A stretch of DNA of 64,000 nt, from contig JBIKXS010000006.1 in the NCBI GenBank assembly GCA_044355655.1, positions 39,131 through 103,130 on the forward strand. Direction: 5' to 3'. Below are positions 1 to 8,708 of the stretch, one piece after another (positions within the stretch are counted from its first letter, which is position 1; the number at the start of each line of letters is the position of its first letter). This DNA comes from UBA3064 sp023258775 (GTDB lineage: Bacteria; Pseudomonadota; Gammaproteobacteria; Burkholderiales; Burkholderiaceae_E). The notes beneath the pieces are model-generated. The model saw only the letters and a list, made by a program, of their open reading frames with translations. It was not told the origin of the DNA and did no database searches. The translations under genes and the position numbers were made by a program.

Positions 1-240
1 CGAGACCACCACCACTTCAACTCGCCTTTGCGAATCAGGGCTGTTTTCTGGGTCAAAAGCAAGCAGCTTTCTTACCAGCGCAAAGGCAATCCCAGGTTTG
101 GCTGCCTGATCCAGGCGCTCGCGTTGAAGCGCGCGATAAGCGCGATCATCGCTTTGCTCAAAGACGCGATTTTCCTCTTCAAAGTCAAAAACAGCCCTTG
201 AAGAAATAGCAACCACTAACTTGTTGTCTAAGCTGACCAT
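1..240 (-). CDS. 5'-nucleotidase (PF06189-like), N-terminal part, cut by window edge
   Basis: The reverse strand reads from an ATG at 238-240 to the window edge without a stop, giving 80 residues that begin MVSLDNKLVVAISSRAVF and continue with FDFEEENRVFE and PGIAFALVRKLLAFDP. This matches my memory of the start of the cytosolic 5'-nucleotidase family PF06189, which removes phosphate from nucleoside monophosphates. The catalytic part lies outside the window, so the function rests on the N-terminal similarity only. The gene is divergent from ychF with 62 bases between them. It is partial because of the window boundary, not because of damage. Confidence 0.65.
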   Translation of the reverse strand, partial: MVSLDNKLVVAISSRAVFDFEEENRVFEQSDDRAYRALQRERLDQAAKPGIAFALVRKLLAFDPENSPDSQRRVEVVVVS

Positions 241-302
241 GATGAACGACTATACTTCAGCGGCTCAATTCATGGATTTTTTTCGATAAGAAAGCAGGCT
301 TT

Positions 303-1397
303 ATGGCTCTTCAATGTGGCATTGTTGGACTTCCAAACGTGGGTAAGTCCACGCTATTTAATGCGCTAACCAAGGCGGGTATCGCCGCGGAAAACTACCC
401 CTTTTGCACGATCGAGCCCAATGTCGGCATCGTCGAAGTGCCTGATGATCGCCTGCAAGCACTCGCATCGATCGTGAAACCCGAGCGGGTTTTGTCTGCT
501 ACCGTCGAGTTTGTTGACATCGCGGGCCTGGTTGCTGGCGCAAGCAAAGGTGAAGGTCTAGGCAATCAGTTTCTTGCCAATATCCGGGAAACCGATGCAG
601 TCGTCCATGTTGTGCGCTGTTTTGAAGACAGCAATGTTGTCCATGTTTCGGGACGGGTTGATCCCTTATCTGACATCGAAGTTATCAATACCGAGCTCGC
701 ACTTGCGGACATGGCAACTGTTGACAAAGCTTTGGCGCGTTATGCCAAAGTGGCCCGCTCGGGGGGCGACAAAGAAGCCATGCGTCTTGTTGAGGTTTTG
801 GAGAAAGTCCTCCCGGTACTCAACGAGGCCAAACCGGTGCGCTCGATCGATCTTTACGAGGAAGAAAAAGCGTTGCTTAGGCCGCTTTGTTTAATTACGG
901 CAAAGCCAACCATGTATGTAGCCAATGTACGCGACGATGGATTTAAAAATAACCCGCACTTGGAACAGGTGATTTCATTAGCGCAGTCAGAAGGCTCGAT
1001 GGTGGTGCCGATTTGTGCGTCTATCGAAGCTGAAATCGCAGACATGAGCAACGAGGATAAAACCGTGTTCCTGGCCGACATGGGTATGACCGAGCCTGGA
1101 CTGAATCGGGTCATTCGTGCAGCTTTCAACCTGCTGGGCTTACAAACTTACTTCACCGCAGGCGTTAAAGAGGTTCGCGCCTGGACCATCCGAAAAGGTT
1201 ATACCGCCCCGCAAGCCGCAGGTGTGATTCACACCGACTTTGAACGCGGCTTTATCCGAGCAGAAACCATTGCCTATGCTGATTTCATTCAATACAAAGG
1301 CGAAAACGGTGCAAAAGAGGCTGGGAAAATGCGTTTAGAGGGCAAGGACTACCCGGTCAAAGACGGGGATGTCATGCATTTTAGATTCAACGTCTAA
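303..1397 (+). CDS. ychF: Redox-regulated ribosome-binding ATPase YchF (Obg family)
   Basis: The 364-residue product has the normal family length. It shows the P-loop GLPNVGKST near residue 9, the G3 motif DIAG, and the NVRDD segment that replaces the usual NKxD base-recognition motif; this explains the ATP preference of the family. The C-terminal TGS domain is seen as FTAGVKEVRAWTIRKG followed by HTDFERGFIRAE. YchF binds the ribosome and hydrolyses ATP, with links to translation and oxidative stress. A possible -10 box TATACT lies at 251-256, with no clear -35. In many proteobacteria the gene follows pth; here a nucleotidase gene is divergent instead. Confidence 0.95.
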   Translation: MALQCGIVGLPNVGKSTLFNALTKAGIAAENYPFCTIEPNVGIVEVPDDRLQALASIVKPERVLSATVEFVDIAGLVAGASKGEGLGNQFLANIRETDAVVHVVRCFEDSNVVHVSGRVDPLSDIEVINTELALADMATVDKALARYAKVARSGGDKEAMRLVEVLEKVLPVLNEAKPVRSIDLYEEEKALLRPLCLITAKPTMYVANVRDDGFKNNPHLEQVISLAQSEGSMVVPICASIEAEIADMSNEDKTVFLADMGMTEPGLNRVIRAAFNLLGLQTYFTAGVKEVRAWTIRKGYTAPQAAGVIHTDFERGFIRAETIAYADFIQYKGENGAKEAGKMRLEGKDYPVKDGDVMHFRFNV

Positions 1398-1425
1398 CGC
1401 GGGCGGTTTAATGTCGAACTACTTA

Positions 1426-1827
1426 TCAAGCCTTATCGTCAATCTGCTCGAGTTCCTCGTCCTGAGCCTGTGCCTGCGCTAATTGCAACTGCTCAAGTGC
1501 GGAGGTAGTCGCAACCGCGGGCGTGCCTGTAGCGTGCTTGGCGGCTTCGGCTTTTGCCCCCTCTTTGCGAAGCGCTTCTTCGCGTTTGGCCACATCTTCA
1601 CGCGAAGGTTTCTTCTGATAACCAACGGCTTTAAGGCCAGCGTCGATAGCCTCACCCGAAGCCTCAGCAATAAATCCGACCGATACAACTACGAGTCCAA
1701 TAACCAAAATGCCGCCCGCCCACTCAAGTGGATTGAATGCGGCTTCTGAAGCAAAAGCTAAACCTGGTGTGAGCAAAACACCAAGCCTGGCAAACAATTT
1801 GCCGCGCTTAAGATAAAAATATTTCAT
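1426..1827 (-). CDS. Unknown small membrane or exported protein with charged C-terminal tail
   Basis: This 133-residue protein is not one I recognise. A basic start (MKYFYLKRGK) leads into a hydrophobic stretch ending near AFASEAA that resembles a signal peptide. A second hydrophobic segment (about residues 36-55, GGILVIGLVVVSVGFIAEA) is a likely membrane helix. After it comes a very charged, probably coiled region (REDVAKREEALRKEGAKAEAAKH) and an acidic Gln-rich end. It lies downstream of ppk on the same strand with about 110 bases between them, and converges with ychF. Whether it shares a transcript with ppk is not clear. Codon use looks like its neighbours. Confidence 0.6.
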   Translation of the reverse strand: MKYFYLKRGKLFARLGVLLTPGLAFASEAAFNPLEWAGGILVIGLVVVSVGFIAEASGEAIDAGLKAVGYQKKPSREDVAKREEALRKEGAKAEAAKHATGTPAVATTSALEQLQLAQAQAQDEELEQIDDKA

Positions 1828-1892
1828 GATTTAGATCGGAAATTAGCAGATCAAATCGTATTTTCATAAAACCTTAGTCTGATGCTCAAGCA

Positions 1893-1910
1893 TTGGTTGC
1901 GACAAACCAA
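1893..1910 (-). other. Hairpin downstream of ppk
   Basis: A perfect 6-bp inverted repeat TTGGTT / AACCAA with a 6-base loop lies 28 bases past the ppk stop codon. No run of T follows on the minus strand, so it is not a typical intrinsic terminator. It may protect or pause the ppk transcript. The assignment is tentative. Confidence 0.3.
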
Positions 1911-1937
1911 CGGCGTTTTAACCCATGTTCACAAGCT

Positions 1938-4148
1938 TTAGGGCTCGTTAAATCCACTTAATCGTTGAAGCAATCGATTTTGTGATTCGCTTTGCGAACC
2001 GCGAATCAATGAGGATCCCTTAGGCCAATGAGGTTCTTCGTTCCGGTCATAATTACCTTGTGCATCCATTTCCCAGGCGCTGGGATTCTTGTCTGAATGC
2101 ACAAGCAAACCCTCTTCGATGACGCGCTTTTTTGCCTTGGCATCAAGAACGGGAAAGGCGATTTCGACACGTCGCCGTAAATTTCTTTGCATCCAGTCCG
2201 CAGACGATAGCCAGACCTCTTCATGACCCTGATTATGAAAGTAATAAATCCTACTATGTTCTAAAAATCTCCCTATAACCGACCATACTCGAATGTTTTC
2301 CGAAAGCCCCTTGACGCCAGGCCTCAACGCGCAGACCCCCCGAATGATTAATGCCACTTCAACGCCAGCCTGACTCGCCGCATAAAGCGCCTCAATAACT
2401 TCTGGGTCGATCAAAGCATTGAGCTTTGCGCGAATCAAACCGCGCTTGCCCTCTTTCACATGCTTAATTTCTCGTGCAATCGATTCAAGCACCATGGGCA
2501 TCAGGGTGAAGGGCGCCTGCGCCAAATGCCTTAAATTCTCCGCTTGACCCAGACCGGTAAGTCTTCGAAACACTTCATGCACATCGGCGCATATGCCTGG
2601 ATGCGCAGTGAGAAGTCCGAAATCCTCGTAAACTTTGGCCGTTCTTGGGTGGTAGTTGCCTGTACCGAGATGAACATAGCGAACAAGTCTTCGACCCTCT
2701 CGACGGATGACCATGGCCATCTTGGCATGAGTCTTATGGCCAACCACACCATAAACAACGTGCGCACCCACTGCCTCAAGACGCGAAGCCCATTGCATAT
2801 TGGTTTCTTCGTCAAAACGGGCCATTAACTCAAGCACTACGGTTACTTCTTTGCCTCGACGTGCTGCTTCAATCAGCGAGGCCATTAGAACCGAGTCTGC
2901 CCCCGTTCGATAAACCGTTTGCTTGATCGCCACAACATGCGGATCGGTTGCAGCACTGCTCAAAAAACGCTGAACGGGTTCGAAGCTTTCATAAGGATGA
3001 TGCAAGAGAACATCGCCCTCAAGGATCGAGTCAAACAGTTGATTGCGACTTGCAGAAATGGCTTTGGACCAGGCCGGCATAAATGATCCAAATTTCAGAT
3101 CTGACCGATCGACGAGTTCGATGACTTGTTGTAATCGGACTAGATTCACCGGGCCTTCCACCGGATAAAGGTCTTCGAGTGTTAGCTTGAATTCTTCGCG
3201 CAAACGCTGCTTTAAAGGTTCAGGACAAGCCGCAGAAACCTCGATGCGCACCGCATCACCGAAGTGGCGTTGCACAAGTTCATCCTGCAGTGCAGCTTTC
3301 AGATCGGTGACTTCCTCATCGTCGACATAAAGATCACTATTTCGCGTGACCCTAAACTGGTGGGAGCTAACTACCTTCAGACCCGGGAAAAGCCGATGCA
3401 TAAAGCCTTGTACCACCGAGGTAAGCAGCATCAGGCCATGAGGGTGGCCAGAGATCTCTTTAGGGACCGATAACACCCGAGGTAGAGCTCTTGGCGCTTG
3501 AACAATCGCAATGTGGACATCACGACCAAAAGCATCTCGGCCGTCTAAATCGACCACAAAGTTCAAAGACTTATTGAGCACTCGCGGAAACGGATGCACT
3601 GGGTCGAGCGCGATCGGGGTGAGCAGTGGTTCAACTTCGCTATGGAAGAATTGTTCGGCCCATTCCCGTTGGGCCGGGCTCCACTCTTCGCTCAGATGGA
3701 TCACAACACCTTGCTCACGCAATTTTGGCAATAGCTCGCGGTTTAAAAGTCCGTATTGCCGACGCACCAAGCTACGCGCCCTCAGCTGAACCGCATCAAG
3801 GGTTTGCAAGGTTTCTAAGCTCGCGCTCGGGCTATCGGCAAGTTGCTTGAGTTCGGCAACACGAATCTCGAAAAATTCGTCAAGATTGTTTGAAACAATC
3901 GTGAGATAGCGTAAGCGCTCGAGCAAAGGAACTTGTGGATCCTCGGCTTGGGCTAATACTCTTTCATTGAACGCGAGAAGCGATAACTCACGGTTCACAA
4001 AGGGATCGCGGCGTGCGCTGATGTTTTGTTGCAGCTTCGATTTGCCCTTATGGCCAGCACCCGCTAGCCTTGCGCCTGTTGTACTCGCGGCTTTTCGCCT
4101 AACGGTGATCGGCTTTGCTGCCGAAGCGCCACTGTCCTGACTATCCAT
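1938..4148 (-). CDS. ppk: Polyphosphate kinase 1
   Basis: PPK1 polymerises the gamma-phosphate of ATP into inorganic polyphosphate. The 736 residues include the conserved N-terminal block FVNRELSLLAFNERVLAQA, the VNLVRLQQVIEL region, and the HLGTGNYH segment with the autophosphorylated histidine, as well as the second phospholipase D-like half. The first 45 residues or so are a basic, variable leader. The ATG at 4148 is supported by GAGGAG (4158-4163 on the opposite strand) with 9-base spacing, which lies inside the beginning of ppx. The start codon overlaps that of ppx head to head. Its neighbour ppx encodes the opposing exopolyphosphatase. Confidence 0.95.
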   Translation of the reverse strand: MDSQDSGASAAKPITVRRKAASTTGARLAGAGHKGKSKLQQNISARRDPFVNRELSLLAFNERVLAQAEDPQVPLLERLRYLTIVSNNLDEFFEIRVAELKQLADSPSASLETLQTLDAVQLRARSLVRRQYGLLNRELLPKLREQGVVIHLSEEWSPAQREWAEQFFHSEVEPLLTPIALDPVHPFPRVLNKSLNFVVDLDGRDAFGRDVHIAIVQAPRALPRVLSVPKEISGHPHGLMLLTSVVQGFMHRLFPGLKVVSSHQFRVTRNSDLYVDDEEVTDLKAALQDELVQRHFGDAVRIEVSAACPEPLKQRLREEFKLTLEDLYPVEGPVNLVRLQQVIELVDRSDLKFGSFMPAWSKAISASRNQLFDSILEGDVLLHHPYESFEPVQRFLSSAATDPHVVAIKQTVYRTGADSVLMASLIEAARRGKEVTVVLELMARFDEETNMQWASRLEAVGAHVVYGVVGHKTHAKMAMVIRREGRRLVRYVHLGTGNYHPRTAKVYEDFGLLTAHPGICADVHEVFRRLTGLGQAENLRHLAQAPFTLMPMVLESIAREIKHVKEGKRGLIRAKLNALIDPEVIEALYAASQAGVEVALIIRGVCALRPGVKGLSENIRVWSVIGRFLEHSRIYYFHNQGHEEVWLSSADWMQRNLRRRVEIAFPVLDAKAKKRVIEEGLLVHSDKNPSAWEMDAQGNYDRNEEPHWPKGSSLIRGSQSESQNRLLQRLSGFNEP

Positions 4149-5670
4149 GCCTGCTCACTCCTCGCTGATTCAATCACCCTCTGAATTATTGGCTGCCGTT
4201 GATCTGGGCTCCAATAGCTTTAGATTGCTCATCGGTAGAGTAAGGCAATCGAGCCTTGGTGCGCAGATTCTCCCTCTGGATATTTTGAAAGAGACTGTGC
4301 GGCTTGCTGCGGGTCTGCAAGCCGATGGCAATCTTGACGCGGCCTCTCAGCAGCGAGCATTGCTTGCACTGCATCGCTTTGCCGAACGGCTTCGCTCGTT
4401 TGGCCCCAATCGGGTGCGGGTGGTGGCAACCAATACTTTACGAGTCGCTGCTAATGCGAAACATTTTTTGATCGGCGCCGAGGCAGCGCTCGGTTTTCCG
4501 ATTGAAGTGATTTCGGGGGTGGAAGAGGCAAGGCTTATTTATGAGGGCGCGGCACACGATCTGCCACGCGATGGTCAGCAACGACTTGTTGTTGACATCG
4601 GCGGAGGATCGACCGAGTGTATTTTGGGCAAAGACTATCTGCCCGAGTCACTTGAATCCTGCTACGTGGGCTGCGTTTCCTTAAGTAGACGCTTTTTCCC
4701 CGATGGTGAAGTCAACAAGCTCTCGATGGAAGACGCCATCGACTTCGCAAGAACAAGCCTTGGCGCAGTTGGCACACAGTACCGCCGCAAGGGCTGGCGC
4801 TATGCTGTGGGAACCTCAGGAACTGCCAAAGCACTGACACAAATCGCCCAAATGCAATTTCAGCGTGACCTGCTCGATCGCAACAGTCTTCATGACTTGC
4901 AGCGCCGTTTAGTCAAAGCAGGTCACCCCGACCGGCTCGAGGTGAAAGGCATGAGGGCTGATCGCAGGCCGGTGATTGCCGGCGGTATCGCGGTGATGCG
5001 AGCAGTCTTTGACGAGTTCGACCTTGCCTCAATGCGCTACTGCCCGGCAGCGCTTCGCGAAGGTGTGCTCTACGACTTGCTCGGTCGGAGCTCAGGTCAG
5101 GACATGCGCGCGGTGACGGTCGACGCTTTGCAATTACGTTACGGCGTTGATCGTGAGCATGCAGAGCGGGTTGCTGAAACAGCCATGGCCTTGTTTGATC
5201 AGATTGCCCGCGGTGTTCAAGAGGAACTCCATGCTCAACGCATGCTCTTGGGCTGGGCGGCGAGACTGGCTGAGGTGGGCTTTTCAATTGCTCAGGCTGA
5301 CTACCACAAGCATTCGGGCTATATCCTGCTGCACGCTGAAATGCCCGGATTTTCACTGAGCGAAAAAAATCGGCTTGCCAATCTTGCGCTTGGCCAGTCA
5401 GGCTCCTTACGAAAGCTACAAGGCCTGCTGTCGCAAGAGCGCGAATGGTTGATGGTGCTTTGCCTGCGCTTATCGGTGATTTTGCATCGGCGTCGCGATC
5501 GCCAAGAGGTCTTGCTGCCCGCGCTTTTTGCAAGAAAACGGCAGGTACGTATCGAGTTATCCAGACGTTGGCTCGAACAACATCCTCTAAGTCATGCCAG
5601 CTTGCGCGCCGAGGTTGATAACTGGCGTGGTGCGCAAATTTTCGAATCCATCGAATTGAGTCCGATCTGA
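4147..5670 (+). CDS. ppx: Exopolyphosphatase / pppGpp phosphohydrolase (Ppx/GppA)
   Basis: Ppx releases phosphate from the ends of polyphosphate and related GppA enzymes convert pppGpp. The 507 residues start with the ASKHA-fold motif LAAVDLGSNSFRLLIGRV near residue 15, followed by VDIGGGSTE (phosphate 2 motif) and AVGTSGTAKALTQIA, with a C-terminal HD-like region (REGVLYDLLGR; KHSGYILLHAE). The ATG shares its AT with the divergent ppk start. No good Shine-Dalgarno sequence precedes it, so a later TTG (about codon 15) could be the true start. The pair sets the polyphosphate level. Confidence 0.92.
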   Translation: MPAHSSLIQSPSELLAAVDLGSNSFRLLIGRVRQSSLGAQILPLDILKETVRLAAGLQADGNLDAASQQRALLALHRFAERLRSFGPNRVRVVATNTLRVAANAKHFLIGAEAALGFPIEVISGVEEARLIYEGAAHDLPRDGQQRLVVDIGGGSTECILGKDYLPESLESCYVGCVSLSRRFFPDGEVNKLSMEDAIDFARTSLGAVGTQYRRKGWRYAVGTSGTAKALTQIAQMQFQRDLLDRNSLHDLQRRLVKAGHPDRLEVKGMRADRRPVIAGGIAVMRAVFDEFDLASMRYCPAALREGVLYDLLGRSSGQDMRAVTVDALQLRYGVDREHAERVAETAMALFDQIARGVQEELHAQRMLLGWAARLAEVGFSIAQADYHKHSGYILLHAEMPGFSLSEKNRLANLALGQSGSLRKLQGLLSQEREWLMVLCLRLSVILHRRRDRQEVLLPALFARKRQVRIELSRRWLEQHPLSHASLRAEVDNWRGAQIFESIELSPI

Positions 5671-5677
5671 GGCGAAG

Positions 5678-5929
5678 TCAGATCTTGTGTTGTAAGCTGA
5701 TGAATCTCGCCATGAGCACCGGTTCAGTCTCAATGCGATCGGGATCTACCGGAATACAGCTCACCGGGCACAACACCTGACACTGTGGTTCATCAAAATG
5801 CCCGACGCATTCGGTGCAGCGATTGGGGTCAATCTCGTAGATTTCATCGCCCATTGAAATCGCCTGGTTCGGACAGGCGGGTTCGCACACATCACAGTTG
5901 ATGCACTCGTCGGTGATTTTGAGGGCCAT
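5678..5929 (-). CDS. yfhL: YfhL-type 2[4Fe-4S] dicluster ferredoxin
   Basis: The 83-residue electron carrier has two cluster-binding regions. The first is CINCDVCEPACP near the N-terminus. The second is CTEC, an eight-residue insert (VGHFDEPQ) and CQVLCP, which is the YfhL/Alvin-type arrangement that makes one cluster very low in potential. It lies four bases from coaD on the same strand, probably as the last gene of an rsmD-coaD-ferredoxin operon, and converges with ppx. The electron donor and acceptor cannot be told from the sequence. Confidence 0.93.
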   Translation of the reverse strand: MALKITDECINCDVCEPACPNQAISMGDEIYEIDPNRCTECVGHFDEPQCQVLCPVSCIPVDPDRIETEPVLMARFISLQHKI

Positions 5930-5933
5930 GATG

Positions 5934-6443
5934 TTAGGACGAAGGCTTTGCTTGAGATTTCAACGCAGCCTCCCGCTTTTCCTTTACCCAGGGCACAACT
6001 GCTTGCGGCACAAAAGGCTCAAAGGGCCCCCCCATCTTGGCAATTTCTCGTACGAGACTTCCTGAGACATGAGCGAGATCGTCTGCTGGCAGCAGGAAAA
6101 TTGTCTCCATCCCGGGAAGCATCTTTCGGTTCATGCCTGCCATTGGCACCTCATAGTCAAAATCTGTCAGTGAACGTACGCCACGAATCACCACGCTCGC
6201 TTGTGCTTTTCGCATGGTGTCCACAAGCAAGCCTTCAAAAGCCAGGATGCGAACTTTTGGCTCGTCTTGAAAAACCGCTTGAGCAATCGACATTCTTTCT
6301 TGAAGATCAAACCAGGTTGATTTCGAGCGGCTAATGGCCACGGCAAGGATCAGTTGATCGAAAAGCAAGCAAGCTCTTCGAACCAAATCCTCATGGCCGC
6401 GGGTAATCGGATCAAACGTACCAGGGTAAATCGCTATGGTCAT
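5934..6443 (-). CDS. coaD: Phosphopantetheine adenylyltransferase
   Basis: CoaD transfers AMP from ATP to 4'-phosphopantetheine, the fourth step of coenzyme A synthesis. The start MTIAIYPGTFDPITRGHEDL carries the nucleotidyltransferase TxGH motif. The C-terminal part has the substrate-binding VIRGVRSLTDFDYE and the second motif region SSLVREIAK-like (SGSLVREIAK). The product of 169 residues fits the family. An ATG at 6458 would add five residues; I chose 6443 because family members begin at this point, and neither start has a clear ribosome binding site. It follows rsmD closely. Confidence 0.94.
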   Translation of the reverse strand: MTIAIYPGTFDPITRGHEDLVRRACLLFDQLILAVAISRSKSTWFDLQERMSIAQAVFQDEPKVRILAFEGLLVDTMRKAQASVVIRGVRSLTDFDYEVPMAGMNRKMLPGMETIFLLPADDLAHVSGSLVREIAKMGGPFEPFVPQAVVPWVKEKREAALKSQAKPSS

Positions 6444-6472
6444 AACATCGCTACTCATTGCATGGCATCGCT

Positions 6473-7126
6473 TTAATCGACGCCTTGTTGGTTTCGTTGC
6501 AGTAAATGGTAATGCACTGAACCAGCCTTCGCTTGCCGAAGCACGACAAAAGCATGCTCGAGCAGACTTCGTGTTGACTCATCGGCTAAGCCTAGAAGCT
6601 GCATCCAACTGTGCGGGCTCTCAACATAGAGGAGTCCTGTTTTCGACAGTAAAGATATGGCTAAGCCTGCCGCGGGGAGATGCAAAGCCAAGGCAAAGGG
6701 TGGGTCAAGCAAAATGAGATCAAAGGGCTGATTAAGCTGGCCAAGTTTTTTCATAGCCTGCATCGTGTCGCCCCGCATCAGGCGCAAATTGCCAGCGTTG
6801 AAGCTGGCGATCTGTCTGGCAATCGCCTGACATGCCAAGGGGTGGTGTTCGATGAACAAAACCTCGCTCGCACCACGTGAGCCAGCCTCAAAGCCCAGTG
6901 CTCCGGTACCAGCAAATGCATCAAGCACCCGCATCCCGCTTAAGTCCTGGCCCTGACCAGCCCAAAGATGTTCAAGCCAGTCAAAAAGCGTTTGTCGCAC
7001 CCGATCCGGGGTTGGCCTCAAACCTTCGAGCGCGGTAATTTCCACGCGCCTTGAGCGCCACCGGCCACCGATAATGCGTAAATTCGAAGGCTTGAGAGGC
7101 TTTTGCCGATCGCTTGGCTTGGTCAC
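6473..7126 (-). CDS. rsmD: 16S rRNA (guanine966-N2)-methyltransferase
   Basis: RsmD methylates G966 of 16S rRNA using S-adenosylmethionine. The 217-residue product contains LRIIGGRWRSRR near the N-terminus, the SAM-binding VLDAFAGTGALGFEAGSRGA and the catalytic DPPF motif (LILLDPPFAL), all in the usual order and spacing. The gene is divergent from ftsY, an arrangement common in proteobacteria, and lies upstream of coaD on the same strand. The ATG at 7126 gives a short basic leader before the conserved part. Confidence 0.95.
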   Translation of the reverse strand: MTKPSDRQKPLKPSNLRIIGGRWRSRRVEITALEGLRPTPDRVRQTLFDWLEHLWAGQGQDLSGMRVLDAFAGTGALGFEAGSRGASEVLFIEHHPLACQAIARQIASFNAGNLRLMRGDTMQAMKKLGQLNQPFDLILLDPPFALALHLPAAGLAISLLSKTGLLYVESPHSWMQLLGLADESTRSLLEHAFVVLRQAKAGSVHYHLLQRNQQGVD

Positions 7127-7251
7127 CGCTTTCCCTCATCCTTGTCGCAATGTGTCATCATCGAGACTATGTACGAGGGCAGCCCAAGCCCACGTTTTAG
7201 CCATGCGCCCCGAGCGCAGCGCCTTGTCCCCTTCATGCGGGTGCACCAGCA

Positions 7252-8487
7252 ATGTTTGGATTTTTTCGTCGACTAAAGTCTGTTTTCACGCCGTCCCCAA
7301 GCGCTGAGGGTGCGCCAACGCAAGCACCCGATGCAGCGGTTCCCGAAACTTCAACCCAGCCCTCGGCAAAAACGACTACCACCCAAAGCCTCTCAACTGA
7401 GGCAACGGTTCCCAAGGCCGAGGCTAAGGCAGCGCCGGCGAGCCCTAAAGACCTTGAACCGTCAACGAGCATGCTGCCAGCGCAGGCATTGCATGATGAT
7501 ACCCAAGCTTTCGTTGCAGGTAACACCACAATCCCAAACTCAGCAAGCGAAGCGGTCAAAACCCAGAGCGTGCCTGCATCTAGCGGATGGTTTGCACGTC
7601 TCAAAGGGGGACTTGCCAAAACGCGCAACCAACTTGCCGACCTTTTTGGTGTTGTCAAGATTGACGAGCAATTACTCGAAGACCTCGAGTCTGCGCTTAT
7701 CCAGGCAGACGCCGGAGTTGCAGCGACTGAGTCACTTATCAATGCTTTACGTCAGGCCATTAAGCAGGACAAACTTAAGAACGGTGAAGCAGTACGCTAT
7801 TGTCTACGCGACCTGATTCGGGATCAACTGATCCCGCTTCAAGGAGGCATTGATCTTGACCGCAGCACACCACTGGTTTTGATGATTGCAGGCGTCAATG
7901 GGGCGGGTAAAACCACGTCCATCGGCAAACTTGCCCGCCATGTGCAACGAGAAGGTAAGACAGTGTTGCTTGCAGCGGGCGATACCTTCCGAGCAGCAGC
8001 CCGCGAACAGCTTGCGATTTGGGGTCAACGCAATGGTGTCGAGGTGATTGCGCAACAAGGGGGGGATCCAGCCGCGGTTGCGTTCGATGCAGTAAGCGCA
8101 GGGCGGGCGCGTCAAAGCGGCGTCGTCATGATCGATACTGCTGGTAGGTTGCCAACTCAGAACCATTTAATGGACGAGTTAAAGAAAATCCGCCGCGTGA
8201 TTGGCAAAGCTATGAGTGATGCCCCGCATGAAGCCTTGCTTATTCTCGATGGCAACACCGGCCAAAACATGTTGCACCAAGTCAAAGCCTTCGACGAAGC
8301 GATTTCGCTCACCGGGTTGGTGGTCACTAAACTCGACGGAACCGCTAAGGGCGGTGCATTACTTGCACTTGCTCATCAACTCAAGCAAAGACCGATCCCG
8401 GTTTACTTCATCGGTGTCGGGGAAGGTCTTGATGATTTGCAAGCCTTTCGTGCCGAGGAATTCGCAAACGCCTTGTTGGATTGTTAG
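7252..8487 (+). CDS. ftsY: Signal recognition particle receptor FtsY
   Basis: FtsY is the membrane-associated SRP receptor GTPase that docks ribosome-nascent chains at the Sec translocon. The 411-residue protein has an amphipathic start (MFGFFRRLKSVF), an A domain rich in Ala, Thr, Pro and Gln to about residue 105, and then the NG domain: GVNGAGKTTSIGKLA (G1), DTFRAAAREQL, DTAGRLPTQ (G3), TKLDGTAKGG (G4/G5) and a final GVGEGLDDLQAF. In the classic arrangement ftsY sits near rpoH; here rpoH follows after 221 bases, but ftsE and ftsX are absent between them. Confidence 0.95.
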   Translation: MFGFFRRLKSVFTPSPSAEGAPTQAPDAAVPETSTQPSAKTTTTQSLSTEATVPKAEAKAAPASPKDLEPSTSMLPAQALHDDTQAFVAGNTTIPNSASEAVKTQSVPASSGWFARLKGGLAKTRNQLADLFGVVKIDEQLLEDLESALIQADAGVAATESLINALRQAIKQDKLKNGEAVRYCLRDLIRDQLIPLQGGIDLDRSTPLVLMIAGVNGAGKTTSIGKLARHVQREGKTVLLAAGDTFRAAAREQLAIWGQRNGVEVIAQQGGDPAAVAFDAVSAGRARQSGVVMIDTAGRLPTQNHLMDELKKIRRVIGKAMSDAPHEALLILDGNTGQNMLHQVKAFDEAISLTGLVVTKLDGTAKGGALLALAHQLKQRPIPVYFIGVGEGLDDLQAFRAEEFANALLDC

Positions 8488-8505
8488 CACGCCCATCATG
8501 ACTTG

Positions 8506-8532
8506 CTAGCACTCTTTCGTGTCGAGTGCTAA
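8506..8532. promoter_or_regulatory. CIRCE element (HrcA operator) upstream of rpoH
   Basis: The inverted repeat CTAGCACTC - 9 bases - GAGTGCTAA matches the CIRCE consensus TTAGCACTC-N9-GAGTGCTAA at 17 of 18 arm positions, with the exact nine-base spacer. CIRCE is the binding site of the heat-shock repressor HrcA. It lies 177 bases before the preferred rpoH start, just past ftsY. A TAAAAT sequence at 8530-8535 overlaps the right arm and could be a -10 box, so a bound repressor would block transcription. Confidence 0.9.
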
Positions 8533-8708
8533 AATTGAGTCATGAGTGAGTACTATCCGTTAATCCTTAAGATTCAACCATTGGACCCATGTTTTTCGAC
8601 CGAGAGACTTAGCTTCTCGCCGACCAACGGGGTGTCAGTGAATGCAAAAGCCTTTTCTGGCGTCCCCAATGATGCTGAATCAGCCCTTTTCACTTCGGGA
8701 GTATGTTG

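Noticed and set aside
4913..5533. 206-codon open frame antisense to ppx
   Set aside because: It lies inside the well-conserved ppx coding region, has an Arg/Ala/Pro-rich composition typical of a GC-driven shadow and no recognisable motif.
8481..8489. Second CIRCE half site (TTAGCAC) at the end of ftsY
   Set aside because: It has only one arm and the bases are part of the ftsY stop region; no partner arm lies at nine bases.
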